Of a DNA stretch of 64,000 nt, positions 25,986 to 36,320 are shown one piece after another. Each line of letters starts with the position of its first letter. Within the stretch, counting starts at the first letter, position 1. This stretch comes from Nepenthes gracilis (taxonomy: Eukaryota; Streptophyta; Magnoliopsida; Caryophyllales; Nepenthaceae). The position numbers were made by a program, and so were the translations under genes. Below the pieces are notes generated by a model. The model had not been told where the DNA came from and did not search any database. It was given only the letters and a program-made list of their open reading frames with translations. The stretch lies in assembly GCA_033239525.1 (NCBI GenBank), contig BSYO01000016.1, positions 1,178,001 to 1,242,000 on the forward strand, given 5' to 3'.

Positions 25986-27232
25986 ATAATAATAATAATA
26001 ATAGTATTAAATTGGATTGTAATGCCCTTGTAATATTCTCTTATTTGGTAAATAATATTTTTTATTTAATAATGCTATATTTTTTTATTTAATGTACTTT
26101 ATATGAAAAAATAATCAATAATAAATAATTTGCTGAAAATTATATATATATATTATTTGTATTTAACATATATAAAAAATATTTTTTTATTTTTAATATT
26201 TAACACGGATAAAAATTTAGCTTAGTAATATTATCTTTCTGGTTAATAAAAAATTTAAACTTTACTTTAAAAATATGAAAGTGACCATTCATTTTTAAAC
26301 TAGAGGTACTTTTTCAAAGTTTATTGATTATTTACCATGAGCTATCAACAACAATTAATGAAAACTTTTACTTTAACCTGTAGAATATTATTTTTTCTGA
26401 CATATTAGATATCAAAATATATTTTTTAATAGATTTAATATTTATATAACTATAATTAATTCGATATTTGCATCTATACGTATAATATTTAATGAATATT
26501 TAAAATATAAAGAAGAGTTAAGTATCGGTAGATTTAATTATTTTTAAAATATGTTAATTTAGTTTTATTTTTACTTATTTATCATTTAATTATATAAGAA
26601 ATAGTAATATAAAAATTTTCTCAAGGTTGTAAATATATAAGCTCATCAAAAGCTTGGATTTGGCCAAACTCCATGCAACTATTCATCCTTCACCATTTAT
26701 GCAAATAAGCTTACCTTCAACTTAGAAGCCATGTAATGAGTAGATATCCCTTTTGATAGATGCCTTTGGTCGGAGTAAGTGTGGTTAGATATGTGAATCT
26801 ATTTTTATCATTTTATATATACGAATAACAATTTCTAATTTGTATAATTTAGATTATTAGAATTAACAATAAGAAAATTGTTTTATTACGATGGAATGAT
26901 ATACAGTTATGAAGTTTTTCTGTGTGACAGGAATAAGATTATGTACATTTGATTATTTATATGGGATTTTTTACGCGTTTGGATGCTTTTTTATTTTTTA
27001 AAATTATCATCTTACTTTAAGTTTTAGGCACAATTGGCACTTATTTTTGTTTATAACCTTAATTAAATTGCTTTTTTTTTTTTTCATTGGTGCTTTATTA
27101 GGCTTATGTATTGAGTATTCAAATGAGAAGTATATTGTGTTGATATGAATTAAAATAGATATTTTCTTAATCATTATTGTTGATTTATGTACAATATTGC
27201 AAAAGAGCCTTAATTTAATTTACTTCTATTTA
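25986..27232. other. AT-rich intergenic DNA
   Basis: Very AT-rich with many TATATA and ATTTTTTTAT tracts. I see no coding segment, RNA gene or transposon terminus. Confidence 0.75.
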
Positions 27233-27237
27233 CTTAT

Positions 27238-28261
27238 TAATGGGTCTAATAACACCATGGCCCAATCTAATCCCAGCCCCAACCGCCAACGCACAAGGAT
27301 GAACGACGGGTCCAACGAGCAATGGATCGCGCCTCAAGAAGGAGCCATAGCTCAATCAAGACTCTGGCAAATGAAACAAGGTTTAGAGAGCGATGGGCCA
27401 AAAGAATAAGCCTTAAATAGCCTAACTAGCTGTGCAGACAAGGGAACAAATCTGAAGGCCCCTCAGCTAGACAATGCATGCATAGGTGACGGTCAGAGTA
27501 TGCATACGCAGGTGTCTCCCGCAACTATGGCCATAACCTGACAAACGCGGTAGGGGGATCGCTTTTGGTAACATTGCCACCACAAAATGATGTCTGACAA
27601 CAGCAACACCCGACAACGTCTTAGCTACAGGTGAACCTGGACGAGACACCTGTCATGAGTCTTGGTGCCAAAAGCCCTCTCCATAAAGTATTATAAATAC
27701 TCTTTGCACTGCAAAGGATGGGAGGACTCTCTCTCGGACATTTTTAGAGTTTTTTTCCCTCGACTCTTCTCAGGAACTTTTTGAGATCCCTTCGGACCTT
27801 TGAACTTCTCTGGACCCTTTAGAACCCTTTCGATCTCCATTCAAAACCACTTTTGGAGGCAATCCTAGAGTAAAACACATGAACCCAGCCCTTTTCTCAT
27901 TTTGTTTTACTTAGTGAGCCACTCAACGAAGTGTAACTTAGTAAGTCACTCACTGAAGTGCAACCTAGTGAGTCACCGACTGCATGCACCCACAGGAACC
28001 CAGTCTTCCTCTCATATCCCCCTTTATATGTGCATCATCACACCCTTCTACATCTTCCTAAAATCTTTCAATTTCGTGAGAAAGATTTTTAACTTTAACG
28101 TCGAAAGATATATTGGTGGGTGAGTCTTGTCAATCCTCTAACCTCTTATTCATTATTTGTGGTGTGTAGGTTTTAGATTAACAAAAATAGATATCGACCC
28201 ATAATAAAAGATCGAATAGCTCCCTAATTCATACAATAACTTAATTATTAGGGACGCATCA
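27238..28261 (+). mobile_element. Solo LTR of a gypsy family (1024 bp)
   Basis: Start TAATGGGTCTAATAAC aligns with TGATGGGTCTGGTAAC, the LTR start of the element at 43905. The end GGGACGCATCA matches its LTR end. Flanks are CTTAT (27233-27237) and CTTAC (28262-28266), a 5-bp target duplication with one transition. Near the 3' end it has the GAGAAAGATTTTTAA...GTCGAAAGATAT and TTTGTGGTGTGTAGG blocks shared with the other LTRs here. A TATAAATACTC box sits near 27690. There is no internal region, so it is a solo LTR. Confidence 0.88.
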
Positions 28262-28266
28262 CTTAC

Positions 28267-29005
28267 ATTCATCATAGTCCATATAAACTCTAAAACCTTC
28301 CTGCATAATTTATTTTCTATATTGGTAAAAGCTTCTAAATCATATCCATCGAATCATTTTGGGTTGACATTCGTAAAACCATTATGTAACCATTCATGAC
28401 TCTACTAAAGCTATTTTTAAACTCATTTTGACAGCTTTAGTCTATTATCTTTGATTGAAGAAAAATTATATCATCTCAAAAAAGTTAAATTATGATCCAA
28501 ATATATACAAAAGCGGTTATTTATTATGTTTGAGATAAAATTAACATGGTCGTTTATCCCCTGTACTAGCCAGTCTTGTGTCATCATTAAGAGGTGGGGT
28601 CTCGGGTTCTCTCTTATGTGGTCTAATTTCATTGCAGTTTAGGTGGCTTTGCTTAGTGGTGTACATGGCCTCACTTTTGAAGTTTTTTTTTTTTTTTGAT
28701 ACCTTTATTGGCGGTGCAGTGATTTGTGGACCAATGTGATAGGGTTTCATTGTTTTTTTTTTTGTTTTTTTGTTTTTGTAATTTTGAAATAAATATTAAG
28801 TTGAGATAATATTAAAAAAATCCAAAATGCTAAATTTATTTTTTGTTTTATAATCCCCACTGTTAGATCTTTATCAAATGATGAGAAAATATGTGACTTG
28901 AATTCATTCTAGTTAACTTATTTATTTAACTATCTATTTTGAGAAGTTTGGTATGCAACTTGATATGAATTAAAATGGAGGTTGATAGTTGTAGCTGAGA
29001 AAATT
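28267..29005. other. Intergenic spacer between two solo LTRs
   Basis: AT-rich DNA with T homopolymers near 28683-28698 and 28754-28775. No coding or repeat signature beyond these. Confidence 0.7.
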
Positions 29006-29010
29006 GCGTC

Positions 29011-30047
29011 TGATGTATATCTGAATTTGAATTATTTTACAAATTAGGGAACCATTGGATTTTCCGCTTCGAATCGAATTTAAGCGGGTCTAGTTTCCGT
29101 TATTATTAATTTGGGTCTTGTGCACCACAAATAACGTATAAGAGGTTAGATGATTAGCTAGACTTATTTTCTAATTTATCTCCTGATACTCAAATTAAAA
29201 GTCTTTCTCAACAGAATAAAAAATGCGATAATGTAAGAAAATACGTTGACGCACTTATATAGGGGAGAGTGAGTTTTGTAAAGGACTAGGCTCAGAGAAT
29301 GCGCTCAACGGGAAGCGATTTTGAGTGCTGATAGAGAGCTAAGCTCTAGTGATGCGCTTGGCGTGGAACGACTTTGTGAGCTGACGGTGGGCTAAGCTTC
29401 AATTGTGCACTTGACAAATAGCAGCTTTAAAAGCTGAAGAGAGTGGGAAATAGCCATGTGATTGAAAAAGAGCTTGATTTTTTTCTCAACTCTTGTATAT
29501 CGATTCGAGCCCTTCATTCTCTTGTGATGGTTAAGGATATTTGTAATGTTTTGTAGCGGTAGTGTTGGTGCCGAAAACTCATGATAGGTGTCTTACCAAA
29601 ATTTGCCAGCCTATCTTTGCAATAGTTGTGATCGACGTATCAGTTGTCACATTGCAGTGGCGATACGACCATGAATAGTCCTTGCTAACATTTGCCTATT
29701 TATTCCAGCGAGTGATTCGTAAAGTTATATTAATGGTGGTAGCGACCTGATAGCAATAGTATCTTTTCTGATCGTTAACTATGACCACCAATAGTAGGCG
29801 TTTGTATTGGCAGCCTTTGCGCTAGTTAAACTATCGCTGTTAGGCTGAAAGATTCATCCATCATGATTGGTCATGTTGTAGGAGGCTGCTTGTTGGGTCT
29901 AACCAGTCTTTATCTTGAGCGGCCCATTATGCGTTGCCATGTCTCGGCCTATTGCTTTGGCTTTTTGGGCTCCAATCCTCGTGGGATTTGCTTCATGGAT
30001 AGGTTTGATTTGGATTTGGGTTGGCTTATAGTACACTGGACCAATCA
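29011..30047 (-). mobile_element. Solo LTR, same family, opposite orientation (1037 bp)
   Basis: On the minus strand it starts TGATTGGTCCAGTG, followed by CCAACCCAAATCC (compare TCAACCCGGAATC in the 43905 LTR). It ends CAGATATACATCA. Internal blocks ACACCTATCATGAG and GAGAAAGACTTTTAATTTGAG match those at 27238-28261. Flanks are GCGTC (29006-29010) and GCATC (30048-30052), a 5-bp duplication with one mismatch. No internal region is present. Confidence 0.85.
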
Positions 30048-30052
30048 GCATC

Positions 30053-31877
30053 TTTTAGTTATATTATATATATAACATTTACACTAAGGAGTTTGATGCG
30101 TGATTTCAGAGATAATTTGTACACATCTTATAACACTCATTGAAAATAGTAAAAGATAGCCTCATTTGCTTATAATTTTTTTACTTTTGCAGTTATAATA
30201 TATGATATTTTGTTATATGGTTATCTATTATTATATAATTAACAATATTCTAAAATTCTAACAACATGAAAAAAAACAAGGGCTGCATTTTTCTTGATTT
30301 TGGCCATGCAACCCTAATCTTTATGTAATAATTATTGTCCAGGTCCTTATATTTCAACTAGATATCTGATTATATTAGATATGACTTATTTGATTATTTT
30401 AATCAAAGAATTATTGTGTATTTGTTATATAACGAACACACGATATTCACATACGTGATGGAGTTCCATCAAATCTGAATAATGGACAAAGGGTGTTACA
30501 TCGTATGATAGGATGCCTAGTTACTATTGAATAAAAATATATATAAATCCTTAAATAATATGAAAAATGTTAACATTTTATCATAGTATATTTTTATATA
30601 ATATAAATATTTTGATATTTTAACATCATAAGAGAATAATAACAAAATAATAATTATTATATTTTTATTTTATTTTTTTATAATATGAATATTTGATATT
30701 TTAATATTATAAAAAATTATTTGTATATATATTTTGAATTTGTCTAAATATAAATTTGAACCCTTTTTGAACATAAAAACTTGAGATAGGCTAGCATGGC
30801 CGCGCGATCCCGCTTCCATAGAATGAAAGACATGGGAACCCTGGCATATTTCACACCACGTTGAAGGATCGCTATGGATGGCGACCTTGCCCGTTTCCCA
30901 ACTTCTACTTGTGTTGAAGGGAAGAACTGTCGCCTCTACGGTTTGGATTCGTCTGTTATAGCATCCAGCATAAGGTTCTACGGTAGCTCCTTTCGTCTGG
31001 TTTATGATAGTCTTATGCGAAAAAGATTTTGATCCTGAACAGCAACACTGATGAATTAGGTTTCACTTTGAGTTGGAAGGAAGTACTTGATAAGGACCAT
31101 ACATCCTATCATTCTTGTATTCTCTCCCTTGTGACATTGGATTCATCGTGAGAAAGATAATTTAATCTAATAAGCCTGCAAAACTAGTTTTTTTGAATAT
31201 TTATTTGTTTAAGCCAAAAAAAAGGGATAAATTTGATTTATAATATTTGAATACCTGTAAAAATTTTCCCCTGTTTTACACCAATCAAAATTAGTTGGAG
31301 TTATATTAGCACAGGCGTGCAGTTTTAAGTCCAGTTACAATTTTCCCTGTTCCTGTCTTCCATTGGAAAGGCTTTGGTTGGGATTATGTTTTCCTCTCAT
31401 GTATTAATGAATATATATTTGTCTCTTACGAGGTTCTAGGTAAACAACTAAAAATATCTTGTGTACAGTTTAAATCCACTCGCAAGTTCCCCTCTTCCAG
31501 TTGAAACATAATGTTCATGTCAATTGTTTTTCCACATAAGATTCCTATTTGGTAAATAGACTGCCATTTTGTTCATTTCCTAGAGTTGAGTCTTCCTAAC
31601 AAACTTATAGAGGAGGCAAAAGCCATTTTAGATTGTAGTACAGGGCTTCTAAACGCTGATAATATATCAAGGATGATATGCGTGGACTAAAATGAATGGA
31701 AACCCCCATGAAAGAAGACTTGCTTTAGGCTGTAAGCTGGCTCAGTTTGCTTTATATCCGAATTCCAGGTTCCTAAATTTGTTGTTTGTGGCAATGTCGG
31801 TTCACTGAACCTGCAAAAGTGTATTTCGGAAAAAAAGCCAATGTAATTTATTTAGTATTTTGGACAGTCAACCCGTG
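30053..31877. other. Intergenic DNA with one short open segment
   Basis: The first 700 bp are very AT-rich. From about 30795 the composition becomes gene-like, and a 52-codon frame (30874-31032, listed separately) lies here. No splice partner is evident. The DNA from 31100 to 31877 shows no other structure. Confidence 0.6.
30874..31032 (+). other. Short open frame, unrecognised (52 codons)
   Basis: Starts MDGDLARFPTSTC and ends SLMRKRF before TGA. Base composition is more balanced than the surroundings and the frame looks like a possible 5' exon or exon relic. I do not recognise the protein. It could be the remains of a gene whose exon-like segments lie at 36.3-38.2 kb, but nothing in the sequence proves the link. 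Confidence 0.25.
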
Positions 31878-31882
31878 GTGAG

Positions 31883-32426
31883 TGATACGTGCTCGGTGGC
31901 CTCAAGCTGAAGATCGATGGCACAGTGTGGAGATTGCTATGGGAAGGGGAGTTTTGGCAGAGGAGAAGTCAGGGGAGACGGAAATACAGACGAGGGAGAG
32001 AGAGACAGAGAGCTAAGAGAGGAAAATTAGGGAAAGAGGGGAAGGGGAAAGGGGAACCAAGAGAGAGACCGAGAGAGAGAGAGAAAGAGTGGAAATTGGG
32101 AAATATCTTTCTTCCTTCCAATGATGAACAGTGGTGATATATTTATACATCCTAGGCCCACCATACTAACCAACTTACTAACAATAATATGTCCATATGC
32201 AGTAACAAAAAGAGAATAATAGAAAATAATATGTGTGTAGGGATAATAGGGTTAACAATAATATCTAAATATATTCTCTAATTTTAGGAGGTGGTTGGAT
32301 AGCACGAGAGTTTTTGCTTCTGATGGTGTTCGGAAGAGGAGGTATCACAGCTGCCATGGGTGAATTAATGAAACCTTGTAAATTCAGTGAGTGAGTTTCG
32401 AAGGCTGTATTGATGAGTTCGTAACA
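31883..32426 (-). repeat. 3' LTR of the DA1-carrying element
   Basis: 544 bp copy, downstream in element sense. It is bounded by TG/CA ends and followed by GTGAG. It contains a long pyrimidine-rich stretch on the minus strand and the same TATA-like motif as the other LTR. Visible substitutions and small indels against the right copy show the insertion is not very recent. Confidence 0.9.
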
Positions 32427-32733
32427 TTGCCGAATCCATCAAAACAACCTTATCTTCAAGGTTGAAAGAATAACAATCTTGGAGAGCTTCTACATTCTGT
32501 GTATCATCTACCTGTGTAGTGGTGCAAGTAACATTCATACAATCTCGCTGATAGGTCATTGATGTCCATGCCGAAAGGCCTTGCAATGGGGTTGTAGGCT
32601 TGCATGGAGTGACTTCGTAGTTACAATTCATGGTTTCGGTGACATGAGCATTAGGGCCAATGACCACCATAGACGTGATAGCAGCAGCAAATAAGAGTAC
32701 AACACCAACTTTGATTTGGGGAGGGACAACTCC
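32365..32733 (-). other. 3' extension of the captured reading frame
   Basis: The frame of the DA1 C-terminus continues past AARQ instead of ending as DA1 proteins do. It gives a hydrophobic segment (VGVVLLFAAAITSMVV), then a Cys-containing stretch (NCNYEVTPC, RDCMNVTC), and terminates inside the left LTR. The extension could be a second captured sequence or unrelated element sequence. I do not recognise it. Confidence 0.4.
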
Positions 32734-34152
32734 CTGTCTTGCTGCTTCGGTTCCTCTTCTAAATCCATTCCCATATGCCACCGATCTATCTGACTTGATC
32801 CGATGCTTGAAAAATTCACCAAGTTTCCTCTCAAACTATGACTGCTTACCTTTCTTGGATGATCCAGAACTAGTCAGTGAAACCAATGATGATGATGGTA
32901 ATGAGGTCAATAAGGAAGAAGACGAGCTCGCCTCGCAACTATTGCCAGAGCTGGCTATTAATTCAGAATCCAGCCACATATGAGCTAGCACCTGACAAAT
33001 CCCTTCTTCAACCTCAGGGCTTAGATTTGGATATCCATTGAGGTGTCGCCATGCATGCATCATCTCGTGAGCCAAGTTGGATTCTATCAACAACCTTGGG
33101 AGGCCGAACAAAAGGAGTATAGCTGTCACTTCACATCGTCAAATCAGCCTATATGGCCCCGTTATCAAGACAATGATTTGGTTTCTTACCCCAATCCTTG
33201 GCCTCCTCAAAATCGTGTTAACAGTTTTTTCTTCCGAGAGGCAGAGTCCTCTGGTCCCAGGCAATTGGTGTTGGCTGTTATTTTCCCCGTCCATGACCTC
33301 ATTCAACGCTGGTCTCTCAACTAGGAGTAACAGGATTGCTGGACTATTTTCATGTTCAACCATTCGTAAAATTTTCGAATGTCAAGGGAAAGCGGTTGGC
33401 ATTCTTTGGTATCCATGATTGAAGAGTCGTGACATTTGAGCACAATTTTCGACCATCATCAAGTCGGAAATATGGGGTGTCCCTCGGCTCCATTCTTTCA
33501 CTGCTGCAACACCTTAAAGTCCAATTAGATTCATGTGATGGGTAATAGTTTTCCATCCAGAGAGCATGTGCCCTATATTCTATCAGCCCCGCAGCATTTT
33601 GTAGGATATAATCATTGCAGACATCACATTTTGGGTGAAAATGCACCCTGTGGCAGGATTTATGATATGGACGATCACCTGATATGGAAACCTCATGGTC
33701 AACAACAGGCTCATTGCATTTTTGGCAACTGGAACAGTCAAGGTACCAAAAACCCCCCATACGACTCAAATATAGTCCATGACCAATCTCATAAACGCTA
33801 CTAGCACCGATTCTGAACTCCGAGGGAAGGAAAGAGAGATACGGTTGAAAGATGTTTCCATGATCATATTGAGGAGAAGAGTCAATGTTCAGACTCCCTT
33901 GAAGAGCTTTAGCCAAAGGTTCATCTTCCTCCAATCGGGCTTCATTTTTATTGCCTTTTGCCTTTTTTGATCCTCTTCTGAAAAGGAAACTGCAATAGCA
34001 TGGTCAATACCGTCATTGTTATCATCCGCCCATAGATCCACTGAAGTAGGCTGGCCAAAATCCCAATATGTATCTTCTCCATAAGCTCCGTGATATTCCC
34101 TTGCTGAGAAACTACTAGTGGAGCCCCCGAAAGCCTTACTCAGCCAATCCAT
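32734..34152 (-). pseudogene. Retrocopy of a DA1/DAR-type LIM peptidase gene
   Basis: DA1 proteins are ubiquitin-activated peptidases limiting organ growth (family knowledge). Order seen: start MDWLSKAFGG at 34152; UIM-like DHAIAVSFSEEDQ; a frame change near 33930; second UIM-like EPLAKALQGSL; LIM region with HPKCDVC and RCCSSERMEPR (33356-33934); frame change; LLLVERPALNEVMDGE and GLCLSEEKTVNTILRRPRIG (33139-33363); frame change; peptidase segment with HEMMHAW and [12 protein letters not shown] (32836-33129); then LGEFFKHRI and AYGNGFRRGTEAARQ. Plant DA1 genes normally have many introns and none interrupts this copy, which indicates passage through RNA. At least three frameshifts and lost LIM ligands (FRIGASS where FRICxxC is usual) make it a pseudogene, though the HEMMH zinc site is intact. 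Confidence 0.88.
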
Positions 34153-34330
34153 ACAAACATTTGTAACATATTGGCAATTCCAGCAACGCAAATTTTCCTC
34201 CATGGCCATAACGATCAGAGTATGAAAATAATAAGGGCAGCAAGGATCATACCATTGACTGCACTTTCCACACAAAACTGCCTGTCCCCAAGAGTTCAGC
34301 ATACTTTTCACAGGAGAAAGCATTATGCAA

Positions 34331-34771
34331 CTAATCTGGTCCTTCACTGATGAAAAATTGAAGGTAACATACCAACCAATTGCCTCTCAAAAGGGGAATT
34401 GATTTCTTGTTTAGGGGTCGGACTGTGATGAAGTAAAGTGCAAATGGAGTTGTAATAGAGGCAAGTTGTGCTATCATCTGGACAGAGCCAGCTGTAGTGG
34501 TTTTCTCACATGAGAATTGGTAGAAGGGATGGAACTTCCTAGAGAGGGCCTTCACAATTTTCTATCCAACAATCGCCTTGACACCCAAAGTGGTGTATCG
34601 GAGTACGTTGTAGTCAATTTCTCCCAATCTTCTATCGCCAGGATCCTTGAGCACTTTTTGAACGCTCTCATCTTCCACAATAGCATGAAGAGTAGGATTG
34701 TTCGTATGTGGCTCTTCACCATTGGGTCTAGGGGTTTTGGCAGAGAACAATGGCACTTTGGCCTTTAACAA
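34331..34771 (-). other. Unrecognised open segments inside the element
   Basis: Two successive minus-strand frames (34562-34771 and 34331-34555) lie between the leader and the captured gene. They read as protein-like (for example KVPLFSAKTPRPNGEEPHTN) but match no family I know. They could be further captured host sequence, gag remnants or the 5' UTR of the captured mRNA. Confidence 0.3.
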
Positions 34772-35139
34772 TTGAAGATGGGAGGTGATAAGGGCGTCTG
34801 ATTGAACGTGAAGAATAATGGAGAGATTTGTGTCCGTTGGGTTGGTGCGGTGGTGGGAACAATGGTGGTGATGCGGTCATGGCCTCCAGTAGCATCAGTT
34901 CCGTTATTTGGAACTCGAACGGAAGTAGCGATGTGGAAATTGGTTGGTGGAGTCGTAGTCGGAGGCATTAGGAATGGTGTAGGGTTTGGAAGCAATAGTG
35001 GATTGACGAATTGTGTCTCGATGCGAGACAAGGATTGGAAAATTTCAGTGATGGATTTTGGAATTTGCTCAGTGATGGAAACATGAGAGGCGATGCCTGA
35101 TGTGTTTGGCGGTCCAGTCGCCTTCAACTCCTGTAACAC
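34765..35139 (-). other. Leader open frame of the DA1-carrying element (gag-like?)
   Basis: A 124-codon frame rich in Pro and Thr (PPTTTPPTNF; TTAPTQRTQISPLF). It sits between the PBS and the captured gene, where gag normally begins. Low-complexity Pro/Thr N-termini occur in plant gag proteins, but I see no capsid or zinc-knuckle motif. Upstream, 35212-35406 reads a helical AEEQALDALEAAISRLLKEI segment that overlaps the PBS. Identity as gag is a guess. Confidence 0.35.
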
Positions 35140-35365
35140 CTTCGACCTTGTTGGTACGTTAGGGTTGCATTCACTGGTGTTGAGCGATGCTAAGATAGCA
35201 GCAATGGAATGTTAAAGATGCTTGGTTGTGGAAGTAAAGACGGCGATTCTGGCTGTATGTTGCCGGACGGTTGTCGCGACAGCCTTTATCTCCTTTAACA
35301 GCCTTGAAATGGCGGCTTCGAGTGCGTCGAGTGCTTGCTCTTCGGCCAGCGTTTTTTCTATTTTT

Positions 35366-35383
35366 GTCTCAATGAGAGCACCA
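35366..35383 (-). other. Primer-binding-site-like sequence
   Basis: TGGTGCTCTCATTGAGAC starts two bases inside the internal end of the right LTR. A leading TGG pairs with the CCA tail of a tRNA. A near-identical motif (TGGTGCTTTCATTGAGAG) follows the 5' LTR in many plant LTR elements as I recall. The tRNA is not identified. Confidence 0.6.
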
Positions 35384-35385
35384 CT

Positions 35386-35916
35386 TGATACGTGTTCCAT
35401 GGCCACAAGCTGAAAATTGACGGTGCAGTGTGGAGATTGCTGAGGGAATGGGAGTTCTGGCAGAGGAGAAGTCGGGGGAGACGGAAATACAGACGAGGGA
35501 GAGAGAGACAGAGAGCTGAGAGAGGGAAATTAGGGAAAGAGGGGAAGGGGAAAGTGGAACGGAGAGAGAGAGAGAGAAAGAGTGAAAATTGGGAAATATC
35601 TTTCTTCCTTCCAATGATGAACAGTGGTGATATATTTATACATCCCAGGCCCACCATACTAACCAACTTACTAACAAGGATATGTCCATGTGCAGAAACA
35701 AAAAGGGAATAATAGAAAATAATGTGTGTAGGGGTAATAGGGCTAACAATAATATTTGAATATATTATCTAATTTTAGGAGGTGGTTGGATAGCATGAGA
35801 GTTTCTGCTTCTGATGGTGTTTGGAAGAGGAGATACCACAGCTGGCACGGGTGAATTAATGAACCTTGTAAATTTAGCGAGTGAGCTTCGAAGGCTGTAT
35901 TAATGAGTTCGTAATA
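35386..35916 (-). repeat. 5' LTR of the DA1-carrying element
   Basis: 531 bp copy, upstream in element sense. One terminal base has changed (TA for TG at the outer end). On the minus strand a TATA-like box is followed by CACTG, then a CT-rich leader, and the LTR ends CACGTATCA. Confidence 0.9.
35631..35640 (-). promoter_or_regulatory. TATA-like box of the 5' LTR
   Basis: TATAAATATA on the minus strand, about 250 bp before the LTR's internal end. It is followed by a pyrimidine-rich stretch typical of a plant transcript start. Predicted to drive transcription through the leader and the captured gene. Inferred from position and motif only. Confidence 0.5.
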
Positions 35917-35921
35917 GTGAG

Positions 35922-36320
35922 CTTGGAGCCCAGAGTAGGCATTGATAGATTGCAATGCCCAGGAATGCTTTTCTCTAGTGAAAAGGTTGACAATTAGTGG
36001 ATTCCTTCATCACTTCATCTTAATTTAGTGTTATTCTTATTGGGAAGAAGTTTTTGCTAGCATTTACCTTCTGTAAGTATATTTAGATGATAGAAGGAAG
36101 ATATGGAGACAGAGAGGTGCAGCAATGAAGTATTTGGATCAGAATATTCTATCCTTTGGAAGGCCCCGCAGACCCAGCCTTTTGGGCCACTATCAATTTT
36201 CTTGTTGTTAATTGGCTACAGCCTCATAGCATCTCTATTTTACTGCAAGTCAGTTATGTATAAATATAAACTAAATGTTTATACAGGAAGTCAGCAAGTT
36301 ACAAGCACCTCTATTTAACA
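35922..36320. other. Intergenic DNA right of the element
   Basis: No recognisable gene. A 71-codon plus frame starts at 36103 but has no similarity I can name. Confidence 0.5.

Larger units (their letters stand above)
31883..35916 (-). mobile_element. LTR retrotransposon carrying a captured DA1-like gene
   Basis: A 4034 bp element. The LTRs at 31883-32426 and 35386-35916 are direct repeats that align end to end. In the element's sense (minus) each starts TGTTACGAACTC (TATTACGAACTC in the right copy) and ends CACGTATCA. The flanks GTGAG (31878-31882) and GTGAG (35917-35921) are a perfect 5-bp target duplication. A PBS-like TGGTGCTCTCATTGAGAC lies just inside the right LTR, so transcription runs right to left. 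The interior has a Pro/Thr-rich leader frame, unrecognised segments and an intronless DA1-type gene copy in the same sense. I found no protease, RT, RNase H or integrase motif, so mobility would need enzymes in trans. No polypurine tract is evident next to the left LTR, which is odd. Confidence 0.88.

Noticed and set aside
31889..32137. Arg/Glu/Lys-rich plus-strand frames at 31889-32137 and 35392-35712
   Set aside because: They are the antisense of the pyrimidine-rich leader in the two LTRs; the similarity of the pair reflects LTR duplication.
32660..33804. Plus-strand open frames at 32660-32983, 33043-33418 and 33535-33804
   Set aside because: Antisense shadows of the DA1-like retrocopy.
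31883..35916. Explaining the DA1-like region as an ordinary host gene between tandem duplicated flanks
   Set aside because: The repeats have LTR-type termini in the element's sense, flanked by an identical 5-bp GTGAG, with a PBS-like site inside one copy and no introns in the gene. A retroelement explains all of these together.
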